Part shown: positions 18,220 to 27,636 of the stretch, one piece after another
Numbering within the stretch: the stretch's first letter is position 1
Layout: the number at the start of each line of letters is the position of its first letter
DNA from: Glacieibacterium sp965200405
GTDB lineage: Bacteria > Pseudomonadota > Alphaproteobacteria > Sphingomonadales > Sphingomonadaceae
Direction of reading: 5' to 3'
DNA length: 64,000 bases
Assembly (NCBI RefSeq): GCF_965200405.1
Contig: NZ_OZ241356.1
Coordinates: 682,001 to 746,000, forward strand
Program-made: the position numbers and the translations under genes
The notes under the pieces: generated by a model
What the model was told of the DNA's origin: nothing
The model's database searches: none
The model's input: only the letters and a program-made list of their open reading frames with translations

Positions 18220-19568
18220 AGCCCTTCGCCGCCGACCCAGTGCGCCTGCGCCAGACGGCGGGCGACGGTCCAGACCTGGGTGCGGATATCGGGCACCGCG
18301 ACGATCTCCCAAAAGGCGCCGCGGGTCATCGGCCCAAGACCGAACAGGCGCGGGTGCGGCGTGCCGTCGGCGCCGACCAGCCGCGACTGGCTGTCGACAT
18401 CGAGGCCGAGTCGGTTGGCATCGGCGCGGGCATGGCCGCTGGCGATGAGGCCGCGCAACAGCGGCTCGGTCGAGCGCGCCAAATCACCCTGCGGCCCGGT
18501 GCAGTTGACCACCCGCCGCGCATGCAGGGTCTGCAACTCGCTCGCCCCCCGTGGGCGCCAGCCGACATCGATGCCCGTGCCGCTGGCCTCGAAGCGCGAC
18601 GGCTTGCCGGCGACGATGCTCAACTGTCCGCGCGCGCGCATCCTTTCGATGGTCGCGGCGACGGCGGGCGCGAGGCGGTGGCGGTGGACGTCCCACCACG
18701 GCCGCAGGTGGCGCAGGAAGCGGCTGCGCTCCTCGACCGAGGCCGACAGCCACAGGCTCTGGGTGAACGGCCGCATCTCGTCGACGGCGGCGCGCCAGCC
18801 GATCTCGCGCGTCCGCACGCGGATCTCGTGGAGCAGCGCCGAGGCCTGGCTGGTCGGCTTCTCGTTGCGGTCGCCGGCCGGGCCGGGCGGCACATGCGGG
18901 CGCGGCAGCAGGCCACGGCGGCTCATCGCGACGATCTTGCCGCCAAAGCCCGCCGCATCGAGCGACAGCGCGACATCGACCATGGTCAGCCCGGTGCCGA
19001 TCAGCAGAATGGTGTCGTCGTCGGTGAGCCCCTCGATCAGCCGCGGGTCCCAGGGGTCGTGCGCGTACAGGTCGGGCGTGAAGCTGTCGGGATCGAGCCC
19101 GGGTGGCGCATGCGGCGGCAGGTTGCCGACGGCGACGACCAGCGCATCGAAGGTCTGCGGCGGCCCTTCGGCAAAGCTCAGGGTGACGCCGTCGTCGTCG
19201 ACCCTGCTGCCGACGACGTCGTCGCGGACCAAGTGCAGCCGCTCGCCGGCGCGGGCGTTGGAGCGTTCGAGCAGCTCGCCGAGATACTCGCCGTACATCT
19301 TGCGCTGGGCAAAATCGCCGCCGCCGCCAAGGCCGCGCGCGGTGCACCATTCGGCGAAATGCTGGGGCCGGTCGCTGAGCGCGCTCATGTTGCCGGCGCG
19401 GACGTTGAGCAGGTGCGACGGATGCGGCGCGGTATAGGCGGTGCCGCGCCCGAATACCGGGCGCCGCTCGATCAGCGTCGCCTCCGGCCCGGCATGGCGC
19501 AGGATGTTGATCGCCAGCAGCGAGCCCGAGAAGCCCGCCCCGACGATGGCGACGGTTTTGTAGATCAT
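18216..19568 (-). CDS. FAD/NAD(P)-binding protein (NAD_binding_9 type)
   Basis: A 450-residue protein opening with VAIVGAGFSGSLLAINIL, a Rossmann FAD-binding motif, followed by VFGRGTAYTAPHPSHLLNVRAGNM and IGTGLTMVDVALSL as a second dinucleotide site. These mark the FAD/NAD(P)-binding family that includes hydroxyacylglutathione-like and monooxygenase-like proteins of unknown substrate. The gene is last in the minus-strand group with a ThDP decarboxylase 12 bp upstream, so it may oxidise or reduce an intermediate of the same pathway; this is inference. Confidence 0.8.
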   Translation of the reverse strand: MIYKTVAIVGAGFSGSLLAINILRHAGPEATLIERRPVFGRGTAYTAPHPSHLLNVRAGNMSALSDRPQHFAEWCTARGLGGGGDFAQRKMYGEYLGELLERSNARAGERLHLVRDDVVGSRVDDDGVTLSFAEGPPQTFDALVVAVGNLPPHAPPGLDPDSFTPDLYAHDPWDPRLIEGLTDDDTILLIGTGLTMVDVALSLDAAGFGGKIVAMSRRGLLPRPHVPPGPAGDRNEKPTSQASALLHEIRVRTREIGWRAAVDEMRPFTQSLWLSASVEERSRFLRHLRPWWDVHRHRLAPAVAATIERMRARGQLSIVAGKPSRFEASGTGIDVGWRPRGASELQTLHARRVVNCTGPQGDLARSTEPLLRGLIASGHARADANRLGLDVDSQSRLVGADGTPHPRLFGLGPMTRGAFWEIVAVPDIRTQVWTVARRLAQAHWVGGEGL

Positions 19569-19580
19569 GCGGTCGCCTCC

Positions 19581-21233
19581 CTAGACTGTGCGGTCGATCT
19601 CGACCTCGATGACCAATGGTGTCGTTCCGGCCAGTCCGCGCTGGAACTCGCGCGCCAGATCGTCGAGCCCGGCGACGCGGACTGCCTCGACGCCCAGCCC
19701 CTCGCTGAGCTTGATGAAGTCGAGCGCCGGATCGTCGAGATCCATCGCGATATAATCATCGGCGGCGGCACTGTGTCCGCCGATGGCGCGGGTGCGCTGT
19801 TTGAGGATGCGGTAGCTGCGGTTGTTGAAGATCACCACGACCATGTGGAGGCGGTAGCGCGCGGCAGTCCACAGCGCCTGGAGCGAGTACATCGCCGAGC
19901 CGTCGCCACTGAGTACCACGACCGGGCGATCGGGCAGGCCGAGCTTGATGCCGACCGCCTGCGGCAGGGCGACGCCGATGCCGCCGCCGCGCATGCCGAA
20001 CCAGCTATCGGGACGGGTTGCGGAGATGAGTTGCCGGACGGTGTTCATGCCGGACGACAACAGCTCCTCGATGACGATGGCGTCGTCGGGGATGAGCTGG
20101 CCGAGACGGTGCAGGACCGGCAGCGGCCGGAGCGGGAGCAGGTCGGCCTCGGCCTCGGCCTGGGCGATCAGCTTGGCTTGCCGGGCCGCGATGGCGGCTT
20201 CGGCTCCGACGCGACGCGCGGCGGCGGGCCCGACGCGGCGCAGGACGGCTTCGGTGAGCAGCGGCAGGGTCGCCTTGGGATCACCCAGCAGCGCGGCAGC
20301 GGCAGGGTGGTTCTTGCCGATTTCCCAGGCATCATTGTCGAGGTGGACGACCTTGGTGCCGGGTGCGAGCGCCTCGACACCTGAGGCCTGGCTCTGGGTC
20401 AGCAGGTCGGCGCCGATCGAGACGAGCAAGTCGTGGCGGTCCATCACGGCGCGCAGGGCGGGCGCCATGCGCGACACGCTGCCGGCGAACAGCGGGTGGT
20501 TGCTCGGGAACGCCGCGGTGTTGGCCATGCCCTCCAGATGGACCGGCGCGCCGATCGCCTCGGCCAAAGCGGCAAGTTCGGCATGGGCATCGGAGCGCGC
20601 CACGGCATCGCCCGCGAAGATCACCGGGCTGCTGCTGGCCGCAATCAAGTCCGCCGCGGCCTCGATGGAGTCGGCGTCGGCGATGATGCGCGCGCCGATC
20701 CGGGTCGGGGCCAACAGGTCGAGTCCCTCGGCCGCGTCGGTCAGGATGTCGCCCGGGATGCTCAGGAAGACCGGGCCGGTCGGCTGGGTCAGCGCGACCT
20801 TGGCGGCGCGGCGGACGGCGCGCGGCAGGTCTGCCAGGCGCGAAACCTCGTGGCTCCACTTGACCAGCGGCCGCGCCATGCTGACCAGATCGTCCCACAG
20901 CAGCGGCTCGGTCAACGCGAATGTCGTGTCCTGCTGCCCCGCCGTGACCAGGATCGGCGCCCCGGCCTTCTTGGCATTGTACAGCATCCCCAAGGCGTTA
21001 CCGAGACCTGGTGCAGCGTGGAGGTTTGCCACCGCCAGCTTGCCGGTCGCCTGCGCATAACCGTCCGCCATGCCCAGCACGACGACCTCGTTCAGCCCGA
21101 GGATATAGCGGATGCCGGTCTCGACGACGAAGGCGTCCATCAGCGGCAGTTCGGTCGTGCCAGGGTTGCCGAAGACGAACTCGACGCCCTCGCTGCGCAA
21201 CAGGTCGAGGAAGATGTGCTTGCCCGCGGTCAT
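19581..21233 (-). CDS. ThDP-dependent decarboxylase, benzoylformate decarboxylase-like
   Basis: A 550-residue ThDP enzyme. The catalytic Glu of LNEVVVLGMADGYAQ activates the cofactor, NLHAAPGLGNALG contains the active-site His typical of benzoylformate decarboxylase, and the ThDP/Mg motif runs from GDGSAMYSLQ to FNNRSYRI. Early residues NPGTTELPLM carry Thr where the Pseudomonas enzyme has its active-site Ser. Length and motifs fit 2-oxoacid decarboxylases converting aryl glyoxylates to aldehydes, although acetolactate synthase-like carboligation is possible. It is preceded by purU after an 18-bp gap and followed by the FAD protein after 12 bp. Confidence 0.83.
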   Translation of the reverse strand: MTAGKHIFLDLLRSEGVEFVFGNPGTTELPLMDAFVVETGIRYILGLNEVVVLGMADGYAQATGKLAVANLHAAPGLGNALGMLYNAKKAGAPILVTAGQQDTTFALTEPLLWDDLVSMARPLVKWSHEVSRLADLPRAVRRAAKVALTQPTGPVFLSIPGDILTDAAEGLDLLAPTRIGARIIADADSIEAAADLIAASSSPVIFAGDAVARSDAHAELAALAEAIGAPVHLEGMANTAAFPSNHPLFAGSVSRMAPALRAVMDRHDLLVSIGADLLTQSQASGVEALAPGTKVVHLDNDAWEIGKNHPAAAALLGDPKATLPLLTEAVLRRVGPAAARRVGAEAAIAARQAKLIAQAEAEADLLPLRPLPVLHRLGQLIPDDAIVIEELLSSGMNTVRQLISATRPDSWFGMRGGGIGVALPQAVGIKLGLPDRPVVVLSGDGSAMYSLQALWTAARYRLHMVVVIFNNRSYRILKQRTRAIGGHSAAADDYIAMDLDDPALDFIKLSEGLGVEAVRVAGLDDLAREFQRGLAGTTPLVIEVEIDRTV

Positions 21234-21251
21234 CCAGCCTGACTAACCACG

Positions 21252-22115
21252 TCAGCGGCGGAAGACCACCGTCTTGCGGCCGTTCGGCAGGATGCGCTGT
21301 TCGGCCGCCCAGGTCACCGCATACGCGAGCACCTGCGCCTCGACGTCGCGCCCGATGCGGACCATGTCCTCGGCGGTGTGGCTGTGGTCGACGCGGGTCG
21401 AGCCCTGCTCGATGATCGGGCCTTCGTCGAGGTCGCCGGTGACGTAGTGCGCAGTCGCGCCGATCAGCTTGACGCCGCGTTGCCACGCCTGGGTATAGGG
21501 CGCGGCGCCCTTGAAGCTGGGCAGGAAGCTGTGGTGGATGTTGATGCAGCGCCACGCCAGCGCCGCCGACAGTTCAGGCGACAGCACCTGCATGTAGCGC
21601 GCCAGCACCAGCAGGTCGACGCGCTCCGCCGCCATCAGGTCGAGTAGCGCCGCCTCGCCGGCCGGCTTGGTCGCAGGCGTTACCGGGATGTGGTGCCACG
21701 GCAGGCCGTGCCATTCGACCAGGCTGCGCAGATCGTCATGGTTCGACACGACGCCGGCGATCTCGACCGGCAGCGAGCCGGTGCGCCAGCGGTGGAGCAG
21801 GTCGTTGAGGCAATGCCCGAAGCGCGACACCGCGATCAGGATGCGCGGCCGCACCGCGCTGTCGGCGAGCGACCAGTCCATGCCGAAGCCCGTCGCGATA
21901 TCGGCGAACCCGGCGCGCAGCGCATCGGCCTCGAGCACCGCGCCCTGTGCCGGGATGAAGGCGACGCGCAGGAAAAAGCGTCCGGCAGCACGGTCGGCGA
22001 ACTGCTGGGATTCGACGATGAAGCCGCCGCGCTGGGCCAGGAAGCCGCTGACCGCCGCAACGATACCCACGGTATCGGCACAGCTCAGCGTCAGGATGAA
22101 GGGCGTCTCGCTCAT
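21252..22115 (-). CDS. purU: Formyltetrahydrofolate deformylase
   Basis: A 287-residue protein with an N-terminal ACT domain (residues ~5-85; FILTLSCADTVGIVAAVSGFL) and a formyltransferase-fold domain with the catalytic INIHHSFLPSFKGA and GDLDEGPIIEQ motifs. It hydrolyses 10-formyl-THF to formate and THF in the cytoplasm, balancing one-carbon pools. The gap to the hybrid kinase gene upstream is only 7 bp and to the ThDP enzyme downstream 18 bp, indicating one operon. The ACT domain is expected to sense glycine or methionine, as in the E. coli enzyme. Confidence 0.93.
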   Translation of the reverse strand: MSETPFILTLSCADTVGIVAAVSGFLAQRGGFIVESQQFADRAAGRFFLRVAFIPAQGAVLEADALRAGFADIATGFGMDWSLADSAVRPRILIAVSRFGHCLNDLLHRWRTGSLPVEIAGVVSNHDDLRSLVEWHGLPWHHIPVTPATKPAGEAALLDLMAAERVDLLVLARYMQVLSPELSAALAWRCINIHHSFLPSFKGAAPYTQAWQRGVKLIGATAHYVTGDLDEGPIIEQGSTRVDHSHTAEDMVRIGRDVEAQVLAYAVTWAAEQRILPNGRKTVVFRR

Positions 22116-22122
22116 GTCGAAC

Positions 22123-25100
22123 TCACTGGGCAGGGTTGGAGCCGCCGCGCGTCAGCCCGGCAAGCGTGTCGGCAAGCTCGCTCAAGCGGAACGGCTTGGT
22201 CAGGCGCGGCAGGTCCGCCGGGATGCCCTCGAAATCGGCATAGCCCGAGATGACCAGCACCGGGCGGTCCGGATAGCGGTCGCGGAACTGCGCCGCCAGC
22301 ACCGCGCCGGTGGTGCCGGGCATGAGGTGGTCGGTGACCAGCACGTCGAAATGGCCGCCATTGTCGAGCAGCGCCAGCGCCGCCTCGGTCGATGATGCCT
22401 CGACGACGTGGTAGCCGAGCTCGGTGAGCATGTCGGCGGTGCTGGCGCGGACCAGTTGCTCGTCGTCGACCAATAGCGCGACGCCGGCGGCGGGGCGGAC
22501 CGGGACGGTCGCGGCGGGGCTGGCTTCGGCGGCATTCAGGGCCTCACCCGCGACCGGCAGCCAGAATTCGACGGTGGTGCCCTCGCCGGGGTGACTGACG
22601 ATCGCCATCGCGCCGCCGAGTTGCGAGGCGAGGCCGTGGACCATCGACAGGCCGAGGCCGGTGCCCTGGCCGATGCCCTTGGTCGAGAAGAACGGCTCGA
22701 TGGCGCGGGCCAGTGTCGCCTTGTCCATGCCGACGCCGGTGTCGCTGACGCAGACGCGGACATAGGTGGCGGGCCGCAGGCCGTGGCGGCGGTCCTCGCC
22801 GATCTCCTGCGCCGTCGCCGCGATGGTCAGTGTGCCGCCGTCGGGCATCGCGTCGCGCGCATTGACGCTCAGATTGAGCAGCGCCATCTCGAGCTGGTTC
22901 GGGTCGGCACGCGCCGCCGGCAGCCCCTCGTCGAGCGACAGGTGGATGGCGACCCGCGGGCCGACCGTGCTGGCGATCAGCTCCTGCATCCCGATGATGC
23001 GCGACGCGACGTCGACCGCGACCGGCTGCAACGGCTGGCGTCGGGCGAAGGCGAGCAGGCGCTGGACCAGAGTCTTGGCACGCTCCGCCGACAGCAGCGC
23101 GCCGTCGATCAGCCGCTGCTCGCGCTCGCCGCCGTGGCCGCGCCGCTGCAGCATGTCGAGGCTGCCGATGATCGGGGTCAACAGATTGTTGAAGTCGTGC
23201 GCGACGCCGCCGGTGAGCTGGCCCATCGCCTCCAGCTTCTGCGACTGGCGCAGCGCCTCCTCGGCCTGGCGTCGCTCGGTGATGTCCAGCGCCTCGGCGA
23301 CGATGGCAAAGACCTGGCCGTCGGTATCATGGATCGGGCGCAGGCTGGCATCGAACCAGCGCCACCCGGCCGGCAGCTCGAGGTGCATGGTGAAGCGCAC
23401 CGTCGTCCCGGAAGCAGCGCGGCCGACGCCGCTGCGCACCAACTCGGCGGAACCGGCGGTCGCGGCGAACCACGGCGTCTCCCAGAACAGCTTGCCGACG
23501 ATGGCATCATAGGTCGCGTCGATCGTCCGCAGCGCCGTGCCGTTGATGTCGACGATGATGCCGTCCGGGCTCAGCACGCCCTTGCTCTGGAAGCTCGTCT
23601 CGAAGATGCCGCGCATGCTGGCTTCGCTCGCCTGCAGCGCTGCCGTACGCTCCGCGACCTGCAGTTCGAGCGCCTCCGACAGGGCGCGCAGCTGCTCCTC
23701 ACTGGTTCGCAGCGCCGCCTCGACACGGGCGCGCTCGACCGACGCCCAGGTCCGCTCGGCGACGTTCTGGATCAGCGCCTCGTCCTCCGTCGACCATTTC
23801 CGCGGCGCGCTGGAATGGACGTACATCAGCGCGGCAAAGCGGCCCTCGCGGTTGAGCGGGACCGCCAGCGAGGCCCGCGCCCGAACCGCGTCATAGGCGT
23901 CGGGCACCCGGTCGAGTGGGGTAATGTCCATGATGTCTTCGAGCCGTGAAACGCCGCCGCGACGCAGTATCTCTGTCGGCGCCGGGCCATAGGTGTCGAA
24001 CCGGTGGGTTCCGGCGAAGACCGGCATGCCGTCCGCCGCCCAGTCGCCGACGATGGTGAAGACCTCGCCGTTCTCGTCGACCTCGCCGTAGCCGACCCGG
24101 TCGGCCTCGAGATGCCGGCCCAGCGCCTCGGCGGCGATGCGCATGATCCGGTCGGCATCGCCGACGTCGCGCAGCGCGTCGCCCAGGTCGACCAGGAACG
24201 CGTGGCGACGCTCCACCGCCAGCAGCACCTGCCGCGCCTGATAGGCCTCCGTGACGTCGAAGCCCTCGCAGAAGATGCCGGTGATCGTGCCGTTCTCGTC
24301 GACCGTCGGCGCATAGATGAAGTCGAGATAGCGCTGCCGGCCCGGCTCGCCGGCGGCCTGGATCGAGATCGGCAGCTGCGATGCGACGTATTGCTCGCCG
24401 GTCGCATAAACCTGGTCGAGCAGCTCGATGACGCCCTGCGCGACCACTTCCGGAAAGACCTCGACGACGGAGCGTCCGAGATAGTCGCGCCGGCCGAACA
24501 TCTGGCGATAGGCGTGGTTGACGAATTCATAGACATGGCCCGGGCCCTGCAGGATGCAGATGAAGCCTGGCGCGCCCTCGAACAGCTGGTGCTGGCGGCT
24601 CTGCTCGGCGGCAAGATGCCGCTTGGTCACGACATTCCCGGTCGTCTCGGAGCACACCACCAGCACGCCGCCAACGCCGTTGGGTGCGGTCACGTCGTCG
24701 ATGGGGCCGTAGCTGTAGGTCCAATAGACGTCCTCGCGCCTGCCGTGCCGGGTGATCGGCACCAGCGCGTCGACGTTCCAGGTCGCCTCGCCGCCGGCCA
24801 TGACCTGGTCGAACTGCGGACCGACGATATCCCAGATCTCCGCCCAGACCTGACGTGCCGGCTGGCCCAGCGAAGCCGGGTGACGCTCCGGCCCGATCGA
24901 GGCGGAATAGGCGTCGTTGTACAGGCAGGCCCCCTCCGCGCCCCAGAAGATGTACATCGGGTGCCCGGTGTTGAGCATCAGGCGGATGGCGGTGCGCAGC
25001 GTCTGCGGCCAGCTCTCGACCGGCCCCAGGCTGGTCGCCGTCCAGTCCTTGACCCGCATCAGAGCGCCCATGACGCCGCCGCCGCGCAGGAAATCGGTGG

Positions 25101-25131
25101 ACGATGGCGCGACCGGGACCGCCGGGCTCAT
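22123..25131 (-). CDS. PAS/GAF hybrid histidine kinase with receiver domain
   Basis: About 1002 residues from ATG 25131; the frame is open to 25335 but that would overlap the divergent corA start. Order: PAS-like domain (~20-175), PAS (~180-300), GAF (~310-475), coiled coil, PAS (~515-630), HisKA with phosphorylated His in GGVAHDFNNLLTPIIGSLDML (~650), HATPase with GTGLGLSMVHGLA, and a REC domain with the acceptor Asp in VLVTDHLMPGTTG and Lys in LTKPF. No membrane segment is seen, so it senses a cytoplasmic cue. It heads a tight operon with purU, which is unusual for a kinase. Confidence 0.92.
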   Translation of the reverse strand: MSPAVPVAPSSTDFLRGGGVMGALMRVKDWTATSLGPVESWPQTLRTAIRLMLNTGHPMYIFWGAEGACLYNDAYSASIGPERHPASLGQPARQVWAEIWDIVGPQFDQVMAGGEATWNVDALVPITRHGRREDVYWTYSYGPIDDVTAPNGVGGVLVVCSETTGNVVTKRHLAAEQSRQHQLFEGAPGFICILQGPGHVYEFVNHAYRQMFGRRDYLGRSVVEVFPEVVAQGVIELLDQVYATGEQYVASQLPISIQAAGEPGRQRYLDFIYAPTVDENGTITGIFCEGFDVTEAYQARQVLLAVERRHAFLVDLGDALRDVGDADRIMRIAAEALGRHLEADRVGYGEVDENGEVFTIVGDWAADGMPVFAGTHRFDTYGPAPTEILRRGGVSRLEDIMDITPLDRVPDAYDAVRARASLAVPLNREGRFAALMYVHSSAPRKWSTEDEALIQNVAERTWASVERARVEAALRTSEEQLRALSEALELQVAERTAALQASEASMRGIFETSFQSKGVLSPDGIIVDINGTALRTIDATYDAIVGKLFWETPWFAATAGSAELVRSGVGRAASGTTVRFTMHLELPAGWRWFDASLRPIHDTDGQVFAIVAEALDITERRQAEEALRQSQKLEAMGQLTGGVAHDFNNLLTPIIGSLDMLQRRGHGGEREQRLIDGALLSAERAKTLVQRLLAFARRQPLQPVAVDVASRIIGMQELIASTVGPRVAIHLSLDEGLPAARADPNQLEMALLNLSVNARDAMPDGGTLTIAATAQEIGEDRRHGLRPATYVRVCVSDTGVGMDKATLARAIEPFFSTKGIGQGTGLGLSMVHGLASQLGGAMAIVSHPGEGTTVEFWLPVAGEALNAAEASPAATVPVRPAAGVALLVDDEQLVRASTADMLTELGYHVVEASSTEAALALLDNGGHFDVLVTDHLMPGTTGAVLAAQFRDRYPDRPVLVISGYADFEGIPADLPRLTKPFRLSELADTLAGLTRGGSNPAQ

Positions 25132-25307
25132 GACCGCGCCGGCACCGACAGCGGGACCGGCGTACGCCTCGATCGTGGTGCGCTCGGCATGACGCCTCGT
25201 TAGCCCCTGACCAGATTTGCGCAAGTCCCGGCTTGACGGTCGCCGCGCTGGCACAGCCGGGCGATAACGGCTAGGGCGACGGCGCTGACTATCGCAGGGG
25301 CGGAACA

Positions 25308-26288
25308 TTGCTTCGCATCTATTCTCCGGGCGCAACCGGCGCGCTGTGCAACACCGATAGCGACCTGACGACGCTGCCCGCCGACGCGGTCTGGATCGAC
25401 ATGATCTCGCCGACCCCCGAGGAGGAGGCGTTCGTCGAGCGGGCGCTCGGCCTGCAGGTGCCGACCCGGGACGAGATGGTCGAGATCGAGCCGTCGAGCC
25501 GCCTGTACCGCGAGGACGATGCGATCTACGTCACCGCCAACGTCCTGGTCAGCCTCGAAAACCAGGAGATGATGTCGACCGCAGTGTCCTTCGTGCTGAC
25601 CAAGACGCACCTCGTCACAGTGCGCTATGCCAGCCCGCGGGTGTTCGAGGTATTCAAGGCCAATCTGGAACGCAGCAAGATGCTGACCGCCGACCCGTGC
25701 AACGCGCTGATGCAGCTGCTCGATGCGATCGTCGACCGGCTGGCGGACGTGCTCGAGCATGTCGGCGGCAACATGGACAATATCTCGGGCTCGACCTTCC
25801 GCCGGGCGCGGCTGGAGCGGCAGAATCGCATCTCGACGGTGGCGCTGCAGGCGCTGCTCGGTCGCATCGGCCATGCGCAGGACGTCGTCTCCAAGGCGCG
25901 CGATTCGGCGCTGACGCTGGCGCGGGTGATCGGTTACCTGATCTTCGCCCTGCCCAAGGGCAGCAACGGCGGGCGCGAGCATCTGAAAAGCCTGTCGCGC
26001 GATGTGGCCGGGCTGACCGACCATGCGAACTATCTGGGCAACAATGTCACGTTCCTTCTCGACGCGGTGCTCGGGCTCATCAACCTGGAACAAGCCAACA
26101 TTGCCAAGATCTTCTCGGTCGCGGCGCTGGTATTCCTGCCGCCGACGCTGATTGCCGGGGTGTACGGCATGAATTTCGATTACCTGCCTGAGCTGAAATG
26201 GCACTACGGTTACATCTTCGCACTCGGGTCGATGCTGGCATCGGCCGTGCTGCCGTACGTGTTCTTCCGGATGAAGGGGTGGCTGTAG
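25308..26288 (+). CDS. corA: CorA-family magnesium/divalent cation transporter
   Basis: A 326-residue CorA-type channel starting at TTG 25308 after AGGGGCGG. The soluble N-terminal funnel is followed by two C-terminal membrane helices; the first ends in the invariant pore signature YGMNF (VYGMNFDYLPELKWHYGY) and the second ends in FFRMKGWL. It conducts Mg2+, and possibly Co2+ or Ni2+, across the inner membrane as a pentamer. UPF0262 and dcd follow after 7 and 8 bp, suggesting co-transcription. It is divergent from the hybrid kinase gene. Confidence 0.92.
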   Translation: MLRIYSPGATGALCNTDSDLTTLPADAVWIDMISPTPEEEAFVERALGLQVPTRDEMVEIEPSSRLYREDDAIYVTANVLVSLENQEMMSTAVSFVLTKTHLVTVRYASPRVFEVFKANLERSKMLTADPCNALMQLLDAIVDRLADVLEHVGGNMDNISGSTFRRARLERQNRISTVALQALLGRIGHAQDVVSKARDSALTLARVIGYLIFALPKGSNGGREHLKSLSRDVAGLTDHANYLGNNVTFLLDAVLGLINLEQANIAKIFSVAALVFLPPTLIAGVYGMNFDYLPELKWHYGYIFALGSMLASAVLPYVFFRMKGWL

Positions 26289-26295
26289 GCCTGGC

Positions 26296-26781
26296 GTGAC
26301 CGACAGTTACCGGATCACCGACGTCCAGCTGGACGAGCGCACCATCCTGTGGCGCAATGCCGATGTCGAGCAGGAGCGGCGCGTCGCCATCTTCGACCTG
26401 CTCGAATCGAACAGCTTCAGGCCGTTGACCGCCTATGACGACGGCTATGCCGGTCCGTTCAAGATCGTCATGGGCGTCGAGGAAGGTCGGCTGGCGGTGG
26501 CGATCAATGCCGCCGACGACCGCCACCTCGAAACCTTCGTCCTGCCGCTGTCGCCGTTCCGCCGCACGGTGCGCGACTATTTCGCGATCTGCGACAGCTA
26601 TTACAAAGCCATCCGCGCCGCCACGCCGCACCAGATCGAGACCGTCGACATGGCACGCCGGGCGCTCCACAACGAGGCCGCCGAGTTGCTGATCGAGCGG
26701 CTGGGGCAGCGGGTCGAGGTCGACTTCGACACCGCACGCCGCCTGTTCACGCTGATCTGCGTGCTCCACATCCGCCAATAG
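26296..26781 (+). CDS. UPF0262 family protein
   Basis: A 161-residue protein from GTG 26296 with the conserved UPF0262 blocks YRITDVQLDERTILWR, RRVAIFDLLESNSF, PLSPFRRTVRDYFAICDSYY and RRLFTLICVLHIRQ. The family is confined to alphaproteobacteria and has no known function. It sits between corA and dcd with gaps of 7 and 8 bp, so it is probably transcribed with both. Confidence 0.9.
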   Translation: MTDSYRITDVQLDERTILWRNADVEQERRVAIFDLLESNSFRPLTAYDDGYAGPFKIVMGVEEGRLAVAINAADDRHLETFVLPLSPFRRTVRDYFAICDSYYKAIRAATPHQIETVDMARRALHNEAAELLIERLGQRVEVDFDTARRLFTLICVLHIRQ

Positions 26782-26789
26782 GGAATAGC

Positions 26790-27344
26790 ATGTCCGTCCA
26801 ATCCGACCGCTGGATCCGCGAGCAGGCGCTGGCGCACGGCATGATCGAGCCCTTCGTCGAGAGCCAACGCGCCGGCGGCTGCATCAGCTACGGCCTCAGT
26901 TCCTATGGCTATGACGCGCGCGTCGCCGACGAATTCAAGATCTTCACCAACGTCGACAGCGTCACCGTCGACCCCAAGGACTTCCACCCCGCCAGCTTCG
27001 TCGATCGCAAGACCGACTGCTGCATCATCCCGCCCAACAGCTTCGCGCTGGCGCGCACCGTCGAGTATTTCCGAGTGCCGCGCGACGTGCTGGTGATCTG
27101 CCTCGGCAAGTCGACCTATGCGCGCTGCGGGATCATCGTCAACGTGACGCCACTGGAGCCCGGCTGGGAGGGCCATGTCACGCTGGAATTCTCCAACACC
27201 ACCCCCCTGCCCGCCAAGGTCTATGCCAACGAAGGCGCCTGCCAGTTCCTGTTCCTCAAGGGCAACGAGCCCTGCGAGGTCAGCTACGCCGACCGCGCCG
27301 GCAAGTACCAGGGCCAGCGCGGGGTAACCCTGCCGCGGTTGTAA
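26790..27344 (+). CDS. dcd: dCTP deaminase
   Basis: A 184-residue protein of the family's usual length. SYGLSSYGYDARVADEF, LGKSTYARCGIIVNVTPLEPGWEGHVTLEFSNTTPLP (including the catalytic Glu of the LEFSN strand) and GACQFLFLKG are diagnostic. It deaminates dCTP to dUTP, feeding thymidylate synthesis in the cytoplasm. It is the last gene of the corA-UPF0262-dcd group; the antitoxin gene starts 39 bp later. Confidence 0.95.
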   Translation: MSVQSDRWIREQALAHGMIEPFVESQRAGGCISYGLSSYGYDARVADEFKIFTNVDSVTVDPKDFHPASFVDRKTDCCIIPPNSFALARTVEYFRVPRDVLVICLGKSTYARCGIIVNVTPLEPGWEGHVTLEFSNTTPLPAKVYANEGACQFLFLKGNEPCEVSYADRAGKYQGQRGVTLPRL

Positions 27345-27383
27345 GGCTTGCGTTTGAACAGACCAGTTCATAGACTAGTTGGC

Positions 27384-27635
27384 ATGGCACAAGTCGGCGC
27401 ATTCGAGGCGAAAACCAACTTCTCCAAATTGCTGGCGCTGGCCCGGCGCGGCGAGACGACGACGATCACTCACCGCGGCGAGCCGGTTGCACGGCTGGTT
27501 CCCGCGATCGAAGGCCCCGACCCGGCGGCATCGCTCGCCGCCTTGGACAAGCTGCACACGATGGCACGCGAGCGTTCCGGGCCAGCGGTGACGCGTGACG
27601 AAATCCGAAGCTGGATCGACGAGGGCCGTCGCTGA
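27384..27635 (+). CDS. Phd/YefM-type antitoxin of a VapBC-like pair
   Basis: The 83-residue product begins MAQVGAFEAKTNFSKLLALARRGETTTITHRGEPVARLVP, the signature of the prevent-host-death/YefM fold: an N-terminal DNA-binding dimer and a flexible C-terminal tail (residues ~50-83) that neutralises the toxin. ATG 27384 is preferred over an upstream in-frame start at 27348, which would add twelve residues before the conserved domain. The toxin begins one base after the stop. Autorepression through the Phd domain is expected. Confidence 0.9.
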   Translation: MAQVGAFEAKTNFSKLLALARRGETTTITHRGEPVARLVPAIEGPDPAASLAALDKLHTMARERSGPAVTRDEIRSWIDEGRR

Positions 27636-27636
27636 C

